Source: Actinomadura opuntiae (GTDB lineage Bacteria; Actinomycetota; Actinomycetes; Streptosporangiales; Streptosporangiaceae). Taken from it: a stretch of DNA of 64,000 nt. The notes below the pieces were generated by a model that did not search any database, was not told the origin of the DNA, and saw only the letters and a list, made by a program, of their open reading frames with translations. The stretch is taken from positions 372,001 through 436,000 of the forward strand of contig NZ_JASNWF010000007.1 in assembly GCF_030283205.1 (NCBI RefSeq), given 5' to 3'. The position numbers and the translations under genes are program-made. Positions 25,804-35,025 of this stretch are shown piece by piece (positions within the stretch are counted from its first letter, which is position 1; each line of letters opens with the position of its first letter).

Positions 25804-26478
25804 ATGAGCAGAGCAAGGCGCAGCGGCCGGCCGAACCACCTGTGGTATTGGCTGGCCGCCGTGTTCATCGCGACAGGAACCGCCATGTGCGTCGTCGGGT
25901 TCCGGCTCGGCGGCCCCGACGCGCCACCGCAACCGCCCACGTCCGACCTGGTCGCGAAGGCGCCCGAGAATGCGGCCCCGAACCCGGAGCAGGCGCTCTC
26001 CCCGTCCGCGCCGGAGCGGATCGAGATCCCGTCCATCAAGGTGGACGCCCCGGTCGTGCCGGTCGCGACCCGCCAGGACGGCGAGCTCGGGGTGCCGCCG
26101 CTGAGCAGGGTCGACGAGGTCGGCTGGTACGAGGACGGTCCGACCCCGGGGGAGAACGGCCGCAGCGTCCTCGTCGGCCACGTCGATTCCAAGACCAAGC
26201 CGGGCGTCTTCTACCGGCTCGGCGCGCTCCGGCCGGGACGCCGGATCGAGGTCGCCCGCAAGGACGGCACCGCGCCGGCCTTCCGCATCGACCGCGTCCA
26301 GCGCGTCGCCAAGGACAAGTTCCCGACCGACAAGGTCTACGGGCAGGAAGGGGGCCCGGAACTGCGCCTCGTCACCTGCGGCGGCGACTTCGACCGCAAG
26401 CGGGGCCACTACGACGACAACATCATCGTCTACGCGTCCCTGATCCCCGGCTCCCAGGGAGCACACCGCAACCCCTGA
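25804..26478 (+). CDS. Class F sortase
   Basis: A 224-residue sortase with an N-terminal membrane segment (about 13-33), a Pro-rich linker and the catalytic domain. Catalytic His126 is in 'VLVGHVDSK' and Cys192 in 'LVTCGGDFD', with an Arg candidate in 'DRKRGHYDDN'. The pattern is that of actinobacterial class F sortases, which act as transpeptidases at the outer membrane face. Cotranscribed with the SH3-like proteins, its probable substrates. Confidence 0.9.
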   Translation: MSRARRSGRPNHLWYWLAAVFIATGTAMCVVGFRLGGPDAPPQPPTSDLVAKAPENAAPNPEQALSPSAPERIEIPSIKVDAPVVPVATRQDGELGVPPLSRVDEVGWYEDGPTPGENGRSVLVGHVDSKTKPGVFYRLGALRPGRRIEVARKDGTAPAFRIDRVQRVAKDKFPTDKVYGQEGGPELRLVTCGGDFDRKRGHYDDNIIVYASLIPGSQGAHRNP

Positions 26479-26484
26479 CCGGCA

Positions 26485-26521
26485 CCGGCCCCGGCCCCGC
26501 TTGGCGCGGAGCCGGGGCCGG
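26485..26521 (+). terminator. Hairpin terminator after the sortase gene
   Basis: CCGGCCCCGGC (26485-26495) and GCCGGGGCCGG (26511-26521) make an 11-bp stem with a 15-base loop, seven bases past the sortase stop. Confidence 0.65.
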
Positions 26522-26562
26522 CGCATGGAATCCTGAAGACGCCCCTGGAGAACGGAGCCCCG

Positions 26563-26922
26563 ATGCCCTCCCTGCGCGACCGCGTCCTCGACGAATGCAC
26601 CGCCAAGGCGGGCGCGGTGGAGGACTACCCGTTCGGTGACCAGGTGGCCGTGTTCAAGGTCTTCGGACGGATGTTCGCGCTCGTGTCACTGGGCCCGCCC
26701 CCGGGCAGCGTCAGCCTCAAATGCGACCCCGGCCTGGCCCTCGACCTGCGCGCCCGCCACGCCGCGATAACCCCCGGCTACCACCTGAACAAACGCCACT
26801 GGAACACCGTCGCGCTGGACGGTTCCGTCCCCGACGACGAACTCCGGGAGCTGATCGACCACTCCTACGACCTGGTGGTGGCCCGCCTCCCCAAAGTCCA
26901 ACGAAACGAACTGACGAGCTGA
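26563..26922 (+). CDS. MmcQ/YjbR family protein
   Basis: A 119-residue protein with the family landmarks: 'DRVLDECTAKAGAVEDYPFG' near the N-terminus, 'KVFGRMFALV', 'SLKCDP' and 'ITPGYHLNKRHWNTV'. The fold resembles CyaY-like double-wing DNA-binding proteins, but molecular function is not established. Single gene between the sortase terminator and the GH2 gene. Confidence 0.88.
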   Translation: MPSLRDRVLDECTAKAGAVEDYPFGDQVAVFKVFGRMFALVSLGPPPGSVSLKCDPGLALDLRARHAAITPGYHLNKRHWNTVALDGSVPDDELRELIDHSYDLVVARLPKVQRNELTS

Positions 26923-26946
26923 CCTGATTGTGCGGCGGAGGCGCCC

Positions 26947-29742
26947 ATGTTGAAGCTCGGACGACCGCCGGTGGCCCTGGCCGCCTGCGCGGTCCTCGCC
27001 GTCGCCGCCCCGCCGTGGGCTGCGAGCGGCGTCGCGCGGGAGCGCGCGGAGCCCGTCGCCCTCGCGCCGCCGGGCGAGGACGGCGCCTCCGACCTGGTCC
27101 GGGGCTGGCGGATCCAGTCCTCGGCCGTCGCCGGGAGCGACGGCGCGCGGATCTCCCGGCCTGGATACCGGACGTCGGGCTGGCTGCCGATCGGCCGTCC
27201 CGGGACGCTGATGGCGGGGCTGCTGGAGAACGGCCGGTACCCGCACGTCTTCTACTCCGACCGGTTGAAGTCGGTGCCGACCGGGCAGTTCGCCGTGAAC
27301 TGGTGGTACCGGGACGAGGTGATCCTGCACCCGCGGCGCGGCGGCCGCACCTTCCTGATCATGGACGGTGTCTCCGGCACCGCCGACCTGTGGGTGAACG
27401 GCGCCCGGATCGACGGCCGCTCGCGGCTCCAGGGCTCCTACGCGCGCTTCGAGTACGACGTGACCCGGTACGTGCGCGACGGCGCCAACGCGATCGCGCT
27501 CGACATCGCGCCGAACAAGGCGAAGACCTACCTCACCGGCAGCCGCCTCGACTGGAACCCGGCCGCGCCGGACCAGGGGACCGGCCTGGACCGCCCGCCG
27601 AAGATCGTCCAGGACGGCCCGGTGTCGCTGCGCGACGTCCACGTCGTGCAGCGCAACGCCCGCGACCTCTCCCGCTCCGACCTCACCGTCAAGGCGCTGC
27701 TGCGCAACAACACCGGAACCGTGCGGCGGGCCGAGTTCTCCGGCACGGTCGGCCGGGGCGCGACGCGGCTGCCGTTCAGGACGGCGCTGACCCTGCCGCC
27801 GAACACCGTCCGCCCGGTCGCGCTCGGTCTGCGCCTCGACCATCCGGATGTGTGGTGGCCGTACCAGCTCGGCGACCAGCCGCTCTACCGCCTCGCCGCG
27901 CACCTGCGCACGGACGGGCGGGAGACCGGCCGGTACGCCGAGGACTTCGGCATCCGCACGGTCACCTCGTCGCTGACCCGCGCCGTCCCCGGCCGGACGC
28001 ACGTGCCGCACGGCTACCGGCGGTTCGAGATCAACGGCGTGCCGATCGTGATCCGCGGCGGCGGCTGGTCGCCGGACATGTTCCTGCGCTACTCGCCCCG
28101 GAACGTCCGGGACCAGCTCGCCTACGTCAAGAACCTGGGCCTGAACGCGCTGCGGTTCGAGGGCAACTTCCCGCCGGACGACATGTTCCGGCAGATGGAC
28201 CGCGACGGGCTGCTCGCCATGACCGGCTGGCAGTGCTGCGACCGCTGGGAGGACCCGTACGCCAAGTGGAGCAAGGAGCTCCAGGACAACGCCGCCGTCC
28301 AAGCCGCGGCCGTCGCCCGCCGGTTGCGCGACCACCCGAGCGTGTTCACCTTCTTCCAAGGGAGCGATGCGGCGCCGGACGCGGCGAAGGAGTCGGTGTA
28401 CGTGCCGGCGTTCGAGGCCGCCGACTGGGGCACGCCGCAGATCGCGTCCGCGGAGGACAAGGCGTCGCCGCGGCTCGGCCCGTCCGGCGCAAAGGAGGGG
28501 CCGTACAACTATGTGCCGCCCGTCTACTGGTGGAGCAACGGCCGCGAGACCGCCGCCGTGAACGACCCGTCGTACACCAACGCCGGAAGCGCCTGGGGCT
28601 TCGACACCGAGACGAGCGCGGGCAACACCGTCCCGACGCAGGACTCGCTCGACCGCTTCCTGACCCCGCAGGACCAGGCCGCGATCTGGGACCCGGCCAC
28701 GGCGCGCGGTCCGCGTTCCGGCCGGGACCTCTTCCACGTGTACGCCTACAACGACTACACCCGGACCGCGCGCATGGGGCAGTACAACACCCCGCTGTGG
28801 CACCGGTACGGACCCTGGTCCGACATGGCCTCCTACCAGCGGATCGCGCAGATGGGCGGGTACGAGGCCGCCCGCGCGCAGTTCGAGGCGTACCTCGGCA
28901 ACTCCAAGGACCCCGCCAACCCGAGCACCGGCGTCATCTACTGGATGCTGAACAAGGCCTGGCCGTCGCTTCAGTGGAACCTGTATAACCAGGACTTCGA
29001 CCAGCCCGGCGTGTACTTCGGCGCGAAGAAGGCCGGCGAGCCGGTGCACGTCATGTACGACTACGCGTCCGGTGCGGTGAAGGTCGCCAACCTGACCGGG
29101 AGCCGGCAGGTCGGGCTGACGGCGCGGGCGCGGCTGATCGACATCGACGGCACCGTGAAGGGGACCTCCCTCGTCGCCGTTCCCGCACTGGACACCCAGG
29201 ACGTCCGGACCGTGACCGCCGCGCGGGCGCCGAAGGGCATCTCCCGCACCTACTTCCTCGAGCTCACGCTGACCCGGCGCGGCGCGACCGTGAGCCGCAA
29301 CGTCTACTGGCTGTCCACGAAGCCGGACGCGGTGGACTGGAAGAACACCCTCGGCAAGGGCAGCGGCACGGCCTTCCGGCCGGACGGATACGCCGACCTG
29401 ACCGGCCTGCGCGGCCTGCCCCGCGCCGCCGTGCGCGCGACGGCCGCCACCCGCCGCGACGGCGCCGACCTGGTGACCACCGTGACGATCACGGCGACCG
29501 GGACGGCACCGACGGTCTTCACCAGGGCGGACGTGCGGCGGGGCGCGTCCGGCGGGCGCCGGTTGCCCGGCGACGACCAGGTGCTGCCGATCCGCTGGAA
29601 CGACAACGACGTCACGCTGTGGCCCGGGCAGTCGCAGACGCTGACCGCCCGCTACCGCGCCTCCGACCTGCGCGGCGCCGTCCCGGTCGTCAGCCTGACC
29701 GGGATGAACCTGCCGCTTCGTACCGTTCCCGCTGCGCCGTAG
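26947..29742 (+). CDS. csxA: Secreted GH2 exo-beta-D-glucosaminidase
   Basis: A 931-residue protein with a signal peptide (about 1-28), sugar-binding and immunoglobulin-like domains, a TIM barrel and C-terminal beta domains. It follows Amycolatopsis CsxA closely. The acid/base Asp474 in 'FQGSDAAPD' and nucleophile Glu555 in 'DTETSAG' match Asp469 and Glu541 of CsxA, and 'WQCCDRWE' is shared. It should release glucosamine from the non-reducing end of chitosan outside the cell. The convergent ROK kinase and permease may use the product. Other GH2 activities are less likely because Asp replaces the usual Glu acid/base. Confidence 0.9.
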   Translation: MLKLGRPPVALAACAVLAVAAPPWAASGVARERAEPVALAPPGEDGASDLVRGWRIQSSAVAGSDGARISRPGYRTSGWLPIGRPGTLMAGLLENGRYPHVFYSDRLKSVPTGQFAVNWWYRDEVILHPRRGGRTFLIMDGVSGTADLWVNGARIDGRSRLQGSYARFEYDVTRYVRDGANAIALDIAPNKAKTYLTGSRLDWNPAAPDQGTGLDRPPKIVQDGPVSLRDVHVVQRNARDLSRSDLTVKALLRNNTGTVRRAEFSGTVGRGATRLPFRTALTLPPNTVRPVALGLRLDHPDVWWPYQLGDQPLYRLAAHLRTDGRETGRYAEDFGIRTVTSSLTRAVPGRTHVPHGYRRFEINGVPIVIRGGGWSPDMFLRYSPRNVRDQLAYVKNLGLNALRFEGNFPPDDMFRQMDRDGLLAMTGWQCCDRWEDPYAKWSKELQDNAAVQAAAVARRLRDHPSVFTFFQGSDAAPDAAKESVYVPAFEAADWGTPQIASAEDKASPRLGPSGAKEGPYNYVPPVYWWSNGRETAAVNDPSYTNAGSAWGFDTETSAGNTVPTQDSLDRFLTPQDQAAIWDPATARGPRSGRDLFHVYAYNDYTRTARMGQYNTPLWHRYGPWSDMASYQRIAQMGGYEAARAQFEAYLGNSKDPANPSTGVIYWMLNKAWPSLQWNLYNQDFDQPGVYFGAKKAGEPVHVMYDYASGAVKVANLTGSRQVGLTARARLIDIDGTVKGTSLVAVPALDTQDVRTVTAARAPKGISRTYFLELTLTRRGATVSRNVYWLSTKPDAVDWKNTLGKGSGTAFRPDGYADLTGLRGLPRAAVRATAATRRDGADLVTTVTITATGTAPTVFTRADVRRGASGGRRLPGDDQVLPIRWNDNDVTLWPGQSQTLTARYRASDLRGAVPVVSLTGMNLPLRTVPAAP

Positions 29743-29757
29743 ACGCGAGGAGCGGGT

Positions 29758-30627
29758 TCACGACCCGGTCCCCGCGAGCGCGATAGCGCCGATGAGCGCG
29801 GCGTCGTCGACGAACCGGGCCGTCACCACCTCCGGCGGGAACGGGACCGCCCGCGCGACGGTCGCGCGGATCGCGGGAAGCAGGGACGGCTCGGCCGCCA
29901 TGCCGCCGCCGAGGACCACCCGCTCGGGATCGAGCGTCGTCGCGAGGTTGGCGACCGCCAGGCCGAGCGCCCCGGCGGCGTCGTCCAGCAGCGCGGCCAC
30001 CTGCGGCTCGTCCCGGCGGGCGAACAGGCCGGCGGCCGTCACCGGCTCACCGAGAAGGGCCGAGGCCCGCGTGGCCAGGCCGCTGCCCGAGGCGTACTCC
30101 TCCAGCGGCGCGCGGCCGTCCGCGCACCCGGGCTCGCCGGGGCGCCGCAGCAGGTACCCGATCTCGCCGGCGGCGCCGTGCGCGCCCGGCACGACGCGTC
30201 CGCCGACGACGAGCCCCGCGCCGAGGCCGGTGCCGAGGTTCACGTAGACGCCGGTGCCGACGCCCGCGAGCCGCCCCCAGCGCGCCTCCGCGGCGGTGGC
30301 CGCGTTCACGTCGTTGTCGATGCGCACGGGCGCGCCGAGATCGCCGGAGAGCAGGTCGGGCAGCGGCAGGTCCTCCCATCCGGGGACGTTGGGCGCCAGC
30401 CGCACCCGCCCCTCGCGGACGACGCCGAACGTCGAGACGCCCACCGCGGTCAGCGTGCCGGGGGTCTCGGCGAGCAGGCGGTGCGCCGCGTCCAGCGCCC
30501 GGCGCAGCACCCGCTTCGCACCGTCCGCGGCCCGGGTCTCCAGGCGGGCGCGGCGCAGCGGCGTCCCGGTCGGGTCGGCGGTGGCCAGCGCGACCTTGGT
30601 CCCCCCGAAGTCGATCCCGAGGATCAT
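29758..30627 (-). CDS. ROK family sugar kinase
   Basis: A 289-residue ROK protein without a DNA-binding domain. It shows the ATP motif 'ILGIDFGGTKVALA', the catalytic Asp in 'RIDNDVNAA' and 'GTGLGAGLVVGG'. The usual ROK zinc motif is reduced ('GCADGRAPLEEY' in place of C-x-C-G-x2-G-C-x-E). It probably phosphorylates a hexose or glucosamine. The ATG at 30627 overlaps the permease stop, so uptake and phosphorylation are coupled. Confidence 0.87.
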   Translation of the reverse strand: MILGIDFGGTKVALATADPTGTPLRRARLETRAADGAKRVLRRALDAAHRLLAETPGTLTAVGVSTFGVVREGRVRLAPNVPGWEDLPLPDLLSGDLGAPVRIDNDVNAATAAEARWGRLAGVGTGVYVNLGTGLGAGLVVGGRVVPGAHGAAGEIGYLLRRPGEPGCADGRAPLEEYASGSGLATRASALLGEPVTAAGLFARRDEPQVAALLDDAAGALGLAVANLATTLDPERVVLGGGMAAEPSLLPAIRATVARAVPFPPEVVTARFVDDAALIGAIALAGTGS

Positions 30628-32027
30628 GCGGCCTGCGGTTCGGCGCCGCCGGGTTCGGTGAAGGGCTCGCTGATCTCCTTCGGCCCGAACGGCCAGATCC
30701 GCTCCAGCCGCGCCCAGACCAGGTACGCGACGACGCCGGCCGCGAGCCAGACCAGCGACAGCACGATCGGCTTGGTGCCCGCCGACTTGTAGATGTAGAT
30801 CCAGCCCGCCAGCGCGACCAGGCTCGGCAGCGGATACAGCCACATCCGGTACGGGCGCGGCAGGTCCGGCTGCCGGCGCCGCAGCACGGTCAGGGCGACG
30901 ATCTGCGCCACCGACTGCACCAGCACGAACACCGCGGTCAGCATGCTGATGACGGCGGTCAGGGTGAACAGCGAGCCGATCGCGGTGATGACGCCCATCG
31001 CGTACAGCCCGAACGTCGGGAACTTCAGGCGCGGGTGCATCCGCGCGAACCACGGCAGGAACAGCTTGTCGCGGGCCGCGTTGTAGGGCACCCGCGAGCC
31101 GCCGAGCAGGCCCGCGAACACCGACGCGAACGCGGTGACGATGATCCCGACCGTGAAGACCCGCGCGGCGCCCTTGCCCCACGTCCACTCCAGGACGAGC
31201 GACGCGAACGAGCTGGACTCCTGCGTCTTCTCCCACGGGATCACGCCGAGGATCCCGACCTGGAGCAGGAAGTACAGCGTCATCATGCCGAGGATCGAGA
31301 AGATGATCGCCCGCGGGATCACCCGGCCCGGCTGCCGGACCTCCGCGCCGAGGTAGGCGGCCGTGTTGTAGCCGAGGTAGTCGTACACGGCGATGACGAG
31401 CCCGGCGCCGAGGCCGTGGAAGAACTTCGACCCCGCGTCGTGCGGGTAGGTGAACGCCAGGTCGGAGTGGAAGTGCGTGAACGCGGCGAGGATGACGCCG
31501 AGCACGGAGACCAGCATGACGACGAAGAAGACCGTCGTGAGCAGCCCGATGTCGCCGATCTTCCGGTACAGCGCGGCGACGACGACCGCGACGACGGCGA
31601 TCGCGAGGACGTGGCCGGCGGTCGACAGGCCGGAGCCGTCCACGAGCGAGGGCCACAGGTAGCCCGCGTACTGCACGAGCCCGATCACCCCGGTCGACAT
31701 GATCAGCGGGATGAACAGCACCGCGGACCAGACGAACAGGAACGGCATCAGCCGTCCGGTCCGGTACTGGAACGCCTCGCGCAGGTACAGGTAGGTGCCG
31801 CCGGCGCCGGGCATGGACGCGCCCAGCTCGGCCCAGACCAGGCCGTCGGCCAGCACGATCAGCGCGCCGACCAGCCAGCCGAACATGGCCTGCGGGCCCT
31901 CCATCGTGGAGATCATCGCCGGAATGGTGACGAACGGGCCGATTCCACACATCTGGGTCATGTTCACGGTGGTGGCCTGGAACACGCCGAGCCGCCGCTC
32001 GAACCCCGAACCCGCGGGAGCGGTCAT
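30624..32027 (-). CDS. APC family permease
   Basis: A 467-residue secondary transporter of the amino acid-polyamine-organocation superfamily with about twelve membrane helices ('MCGIGPFVTIPAMISTMEGP' in helix 1). APC members usually carry amino acids or amines. Its pairing with a ROK kinase and ROK regulator suggests an amino sugar such as glucosamine (inference). Start ATG at 32027 after GGGAGAGACC; the longer frame from 32108 would include the promoter. Confidence 0.85.
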   Translation of the reverse strand: MTAPAGSGFERRLGVFQATTVNMTQMCGIGPFVTIPAMISTMEGPQAMFGWLVGALIVLADGLVWAELGASMPGAGGTYLYLREAFQYRTGRLMPFLFVWSAVLFIPLIMSTGVIGLVQYAGYLWPSLVDGSGLSTAGHVLAIAVVAVVVAALYRKIGDIGLLTTVFFVVMLVSVLGVILAAFTHFHSDLAFTYPHDAGSKFFHGLGAGLVIAVYDYLGYNTAAYLGAEVRQPGRVIPRAIIFSILGMMTLYFLLQVGILGVIPWEKTQESSSFASLVLEWTWGKGAARVFTVGIIVTAFASVFAGLLGGSRVPYNAARDKLFLPWFARMHPRLKFPTFGLYAMGVITAIGSLFTLTAVISMLTAVFVLVQSVAQIVALTVLRRRQPDLPRPYRMWLYPLPSLVALAGWIYIYKSAGTKPIVLSLVWLAAGVVAYLVWARLERIWPFGPKEISEPFTEPGGAEPQAA

Positions 32028-32084
32028 CGCGGTCTCTCCCTTCCTGTCGATCGGGACGTCTCCCCCCCGCTCGACGCCGGTGCG

Positions 32085-32113
32085 AATGTAAGGGAGGCTC
32101 CCTAACAAATCAA
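32085..32113 (-). promoter_or_regulatory. Promoter of permease-kinase operon with operator in the spacer
   Basis: Minus-strand -35 TTGATT (32108-32113) and -10 TACATT (32085-32090) are spaced by 17 bases. The spacer and -10 edge hold the palindrome AGGGAG-G-CTCCCT (32091-32103), extended by outer GT/AC pairs to 32088-32106. A repressor bound there would occlude the promoter. The ROK regulator encoded just across (from 32157) is the obvious candidate. Confidence 0.65.
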
Positions 32114-32156
32114 CACCCGAGGCGAGCGCCGTGCCGGGATATGTCAGTCTTTACAC

Positions 32157-33335
32157 GTGCCGAGCCGGGAGACCGCCAACACCACCAGCGTGCTGCGGAT
32201 CATGAACGAGCGCGCCGTCTACGAGCAGATCCGCCTGCTCGGGCCGGTGTCGCGCCCGCAGCTCGCCACCGCGACCGGGCTGTCCAAGCCCACGATCTCG
32301 CTCGCGCTCGCCGACCTGGAGCGGGTCGGGCTGGTCAAGGCGACCGGCCGGCGCGCCGGCGGTGCCGGACGGTCCGCCCGGCTGTACGGCATCCGGCCCG
32401 AGACGGGCTGGGTGATCGGGCTCGACGTCGGCCGGGAATGGATCCGCGCCGCGCTCGCCGACCTGTCCGGCGAGATCGCGGTGCGCGAGGACGTCCGCTC
32501 GGCCGGCGCCGGACCGGCCGCGCTCATCGACCGGATCGGCCGGATCGTCGACGACCTGGCGAAGGCCGCGGACGGCGCCGTCACCACCATCGTGCTCGGC
32601 ACCCCCGGCGTCCACGACGTCGAGAACCGCCGCCTGCGCCTGGCGCCCAACCTGCCCGGCTGGGACGCGCCGGGCGTCACCGGCCGGCTGGCGCGGCGGC
32701 TGCCCGCGCCCTGCACCATCGAGAACGACATCGACCTGGCCGCGCTGGGGGAGCAGGGGTACGGGCTGGGCGAGGGCGTGGCGAACTTCGCGTTCATGTC
32801 GATCGGCACCGGCATCGGGATGGGGATCGTCCTGAACGGCGAGCTGCACCGCGGCTCCCGCGGCGCGGCCGGGGAGATCGCGTGGCTGCCGTTCGGTGAG
32901 GCCGACCCGCGGGAGGCCCGCTCGCACGGGATGCTGGAGTCGGTCGCGTCCGGCCCCGGCGTCGTGGCCGCCGCGCGTCGGCTCGGGATGACCGGGCCGA
33001 TCACCGCCAAGCGCGTCTTCGACGAGGCCCGCGCCGGAGACCCGCTCGCGGCGGAGGCCGTCGCGCACGAGGCCGGTCACGTCGCCCGGGCCCTGGCCAG
33101 CGTCGTCGCGCTCCTCGACCCCGACCTGATCGTGCTGGGCGGCGGCATCGGCGGGCACGGCGCCGACGTGCTCCTCGGCGCCGTGCGCGACCGCCTGGAG
33201 ACGATGACCCCGCTCGGCGCGCCCCGCGTGGAGGTCTCCGCCCTCGGCGACGACGCCGTCGTCCTCGGCGCCCTGGCGACGGGCCTGAAAACGGCCCGCG
33301 ACCTCGTCTTCACCCGCGCCGTAACCGACCCCTGA
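32157..33335 (+). CDS. ROK family transcriptional regulator
   Basis: A 392-residue ROK repressor: winged HTH at about 20-70 ('VSRPQLATATGLSKPTISLA'), then a ROK sugar-binding domain. 'GWVIGLDVGREWIRAALADL' stands where kinases have the DxGGT ATP motif, and the C-x-C-G zinc motif is absent. So it is likely a sugar sensor without kinase activity. GTG start. Divergent from the permease-kinase operon and probably its regulator, as CsnR is for chitosan genes in Streptomyces. Confidence 0.88.
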   Translation: MPSRETANTTSVLRIMNERAVYEQIRLLGPVSRPQLATATGLSKPTISLALADLERVGLVKATGRRAGGAGRSARLYGIRPETGWVIGLDVGREWIRAALADLSGEIAVREDVRSAGAGPAALIDRIGRIVDDLAKAADGAVTTIVLGTPGVHDVENRRLRLAPNLPGWDAPGVTGRLARRLPAPCTIENDIDLAALGEQGYGLGEGVANFAFMSIGTGIGMGIVLNGELHRGSRGAAGEIAWLPFGEADPREARSHGMLESVASGPGVVAAARRLGMTGPITAKRVFDEARAGDPLAAEAVAHEAGHVARALASVVALLDPDLIVLGGGIGGHGADVLLGAVRDRLETMTPLGAPRVEVSALGDDAVVLGALATGLKTARDLVFTRAVTDP

Positions 33336-34965
33336 CCCGCCCAGAACCCCACGGCGTGAAGGAGCGGCCAGAGGTGGCACGCTTCACCAGGCGATCAGGC
33401 CGAGGTCGGTGCGGTGCATGTCGGGGAGACGGTGGAAGCGCCCGTCGTCCCTGCGGTAGACGGCCCGGTGAAGGGGCGTCGTGCGGACGGCGCCATGCGG
33501 CTGCCGCTGCCATGCACAGGAACGGCAGCGCCGGCAATGTGTAGCGGTAGTCGAAATCGACGGTCAGCGGCGGGATGGCGAGAAGGCCGAAGCCGGTCGT
33601 CCAGAGGAGTGCGGCTGGGCGGCGGGTCGCGCGGGCTCGGTTACGGGGCCGGACGAGCCCGGCGAGGCCGACGAGAGCGATCAGTCCGAGGATTGTTCCG
33701 CGTGTGTAGAAGATCTTCTGGTAGCCGCGAAGGAAGACGGCGTACGGATCGGAGGCATGCGTCTCGGCCGGCCCTTTCTCGTAAGCCCGGGCCACGCTGT
33801 CGGCGGTGCCGCCGCCGATGACGGGGAAGGAGGCGTTCGGTGACGAGTACGCCGGGAAGTGGTACAGCGCTTCGGTGCCCCGAGTCGGATATCCCGCCCT
33901 GTTCCAGGAGAACGTCCGGACGAACAGATCGTAGGCCACGACTTTTGCATAGGCGGCGGTCTGATGCGTCAGGGCCCACACGGCAAACTGCGAGGCGAGC
34001 TCGTTGGTCTCCGGCGTGAAGGCGTGCCCGTGCCGCCATCCGGTCGGGGAACCGGCCGCCCAGATCTGGCTTGAAGACGCCAGTCTCTGCTCGGGAGGAA
34101 GGGCGGGACACATTCGGGACAGGTGCCTGGGCGGAGCGTGCTTGGAGCAGTCGGCGAACGCGGCCGTCCGCCCCCACAGGTAAATGCCGTCCGCTCCCGA
34201 CAGTTCGTAACGGCCGTTCGCGGCGTGGAACCAGAGTGCCATCCCGCCCAGGGGGAGTGCGAAGGCCGCGCACAGTGCCGCCGCGGCCGCCCAGCGGGGC
34301 CGTCGCCGCAGCAGCAGGTAGGACGCCGCGACGAAGATCAGCGGCACGCCCACCGTGCGGGTGACGGCGGCCGCGCCCAGCAGGACGCCCACTGCCGCGG
34401 CCCGCCGCCAGGACGCCGGTTCCGTCCGCACCAGCACGGCCGTCGCGGCGAAGAGCAGGGCGGTGAACAGCGTGTCGGACAGCAGGAGGTGTTCCAGGTC
34501 GATCTCGTACGCGTCCAAGAGCACGGGAAGGCCGGCGAGCGACGCCCACGGCCGGGCGACGCCCAGTGCGCCCACCATGAGCCGATATCCCAGAACGGCC
34601 GTGCCCAGCATCAGAATATGCTGGACGGCCACCACCAATGCCAGGCAATGGAATGGTTTGAGGAGCCACAGCATCAGCCCGTAGCCGTCGGCGCGCAGTG
34701 GATGCGGGAACGGGGAGAGTCCGATGCGGACGTAGTCGTAACTGTCGTTGAACCACAGTGCGGGGCGATACCCGAGCGCCGCGACCACCCGGAGAGCGGT
34801 ACCGGCTACGAGAAGCGCGAGGAACAGGGCATCGCGCGCGAATCGAACCCGTACCCAGGCCCGCCCGACCCGTAAAATCCGCGTTGCCGAAGCTCTCTTT
34901 TCACTGGCGTTCGCTGCATGAGCCCCGGTATCGGGCCGAGCGTTTTCTTCTTGTTCGATTTTCAC
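33310..34965 (-). CDS. GT-C-type membrane glycosyltransferase-like protein with aberrant C-terminus
   Basis: A 551-residue integral membrane protein of the PMT/ArnT-like type. The first loop after helix 1 contains 'YRPALWFNDSYDYVRIGLSP', with acidic residues typical of GT-C catalytic loops. About ten helices follow, ending near 'YRYTLPALPFLCMAAAAAW'. The last 55 or so residues are Pro/Arg-rich and read, out of frame, through a copy of the end of the neighbouring propeller gene. The native end is therefore probably lost or replaced. GTG start at 34965, no clear ribosome site. Substrate unknown. Confidence 0.75.
   Translation of the reverse strand: MKIEQEENARPDTGAHAANASEKRASATRILRVGRAWVRVRFARDALFLALLVAGTALRVVAALGYRPALWFNDSYDYVRIGLSPFPHPLRADGYGLMLWLLKPFHCLALVVAVQHILMLGTAVLGYRLMVGALGVARPWASLAGLPVLLDAYEIDLEHLLLSDTLFTALLFAATAVLVRTEPASWRRAAAVGVLLGAAAVTRTVGVPLIFVAASYLLLRRRPRWAAAAALCAAFALPLGGMALWFHAANGRYELSGADGIYLWGRTAAFADCSKHAPPRHLSRMCPALPPEQRLASSSQIWAAGSPTGWRHGHAFTPETNELASQFAVWALTHQTAAYAKVVAYDLFVRTFSWNRAGYPTRGTEALYHFPAYSSPNASFPVIGGGTADSVARAYEKGPAETHASDPYAVFLRGYQKIFYTRGTILGLIALVGLAGLVRPRNRARATRRPAALLWTTGFGLLAIPPLTVDFDYRYTLPALPFLCMAAAAAWRRPHDAPSPGRLPQGRRALPPSPRHAPHRPRPDRLVKRATSGRSFTPWGSGRVRGRLRRG
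33384..33472 (-). pseudogene. Duplicated 3' end of the propeller gene inside the GT-C gene
   Basis: In another minus frame this segment reads 'HRAVYRRDDGRFHRL' followed by 'PDMHRTDLGLIAW' and TGA. It matches the last 26 or so codons of the gene at 35026-36162 ('RAIFRMDEGRFHRL', then the same last 13 residues). Nucleotide comparison by eye shows about ten differences in 85 positions. It is a truncated paralogue left by duplication and deletion. Confidence 0.75.
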
Positions 34966-35025
34966 ATAGTAGAGACGTCGGCGGACCCCGTTTGTTGCAT
35001 GCCGGCGACAAAAGAATTTTCCGAT

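Noticed and set aside
26686..29049. 787-codon minus-strand frame opposite the GH2 gene
   Set aside because: Shadow frame caused by high GC third positions; the plus strand holds an unmistakable GH2 enzyme.
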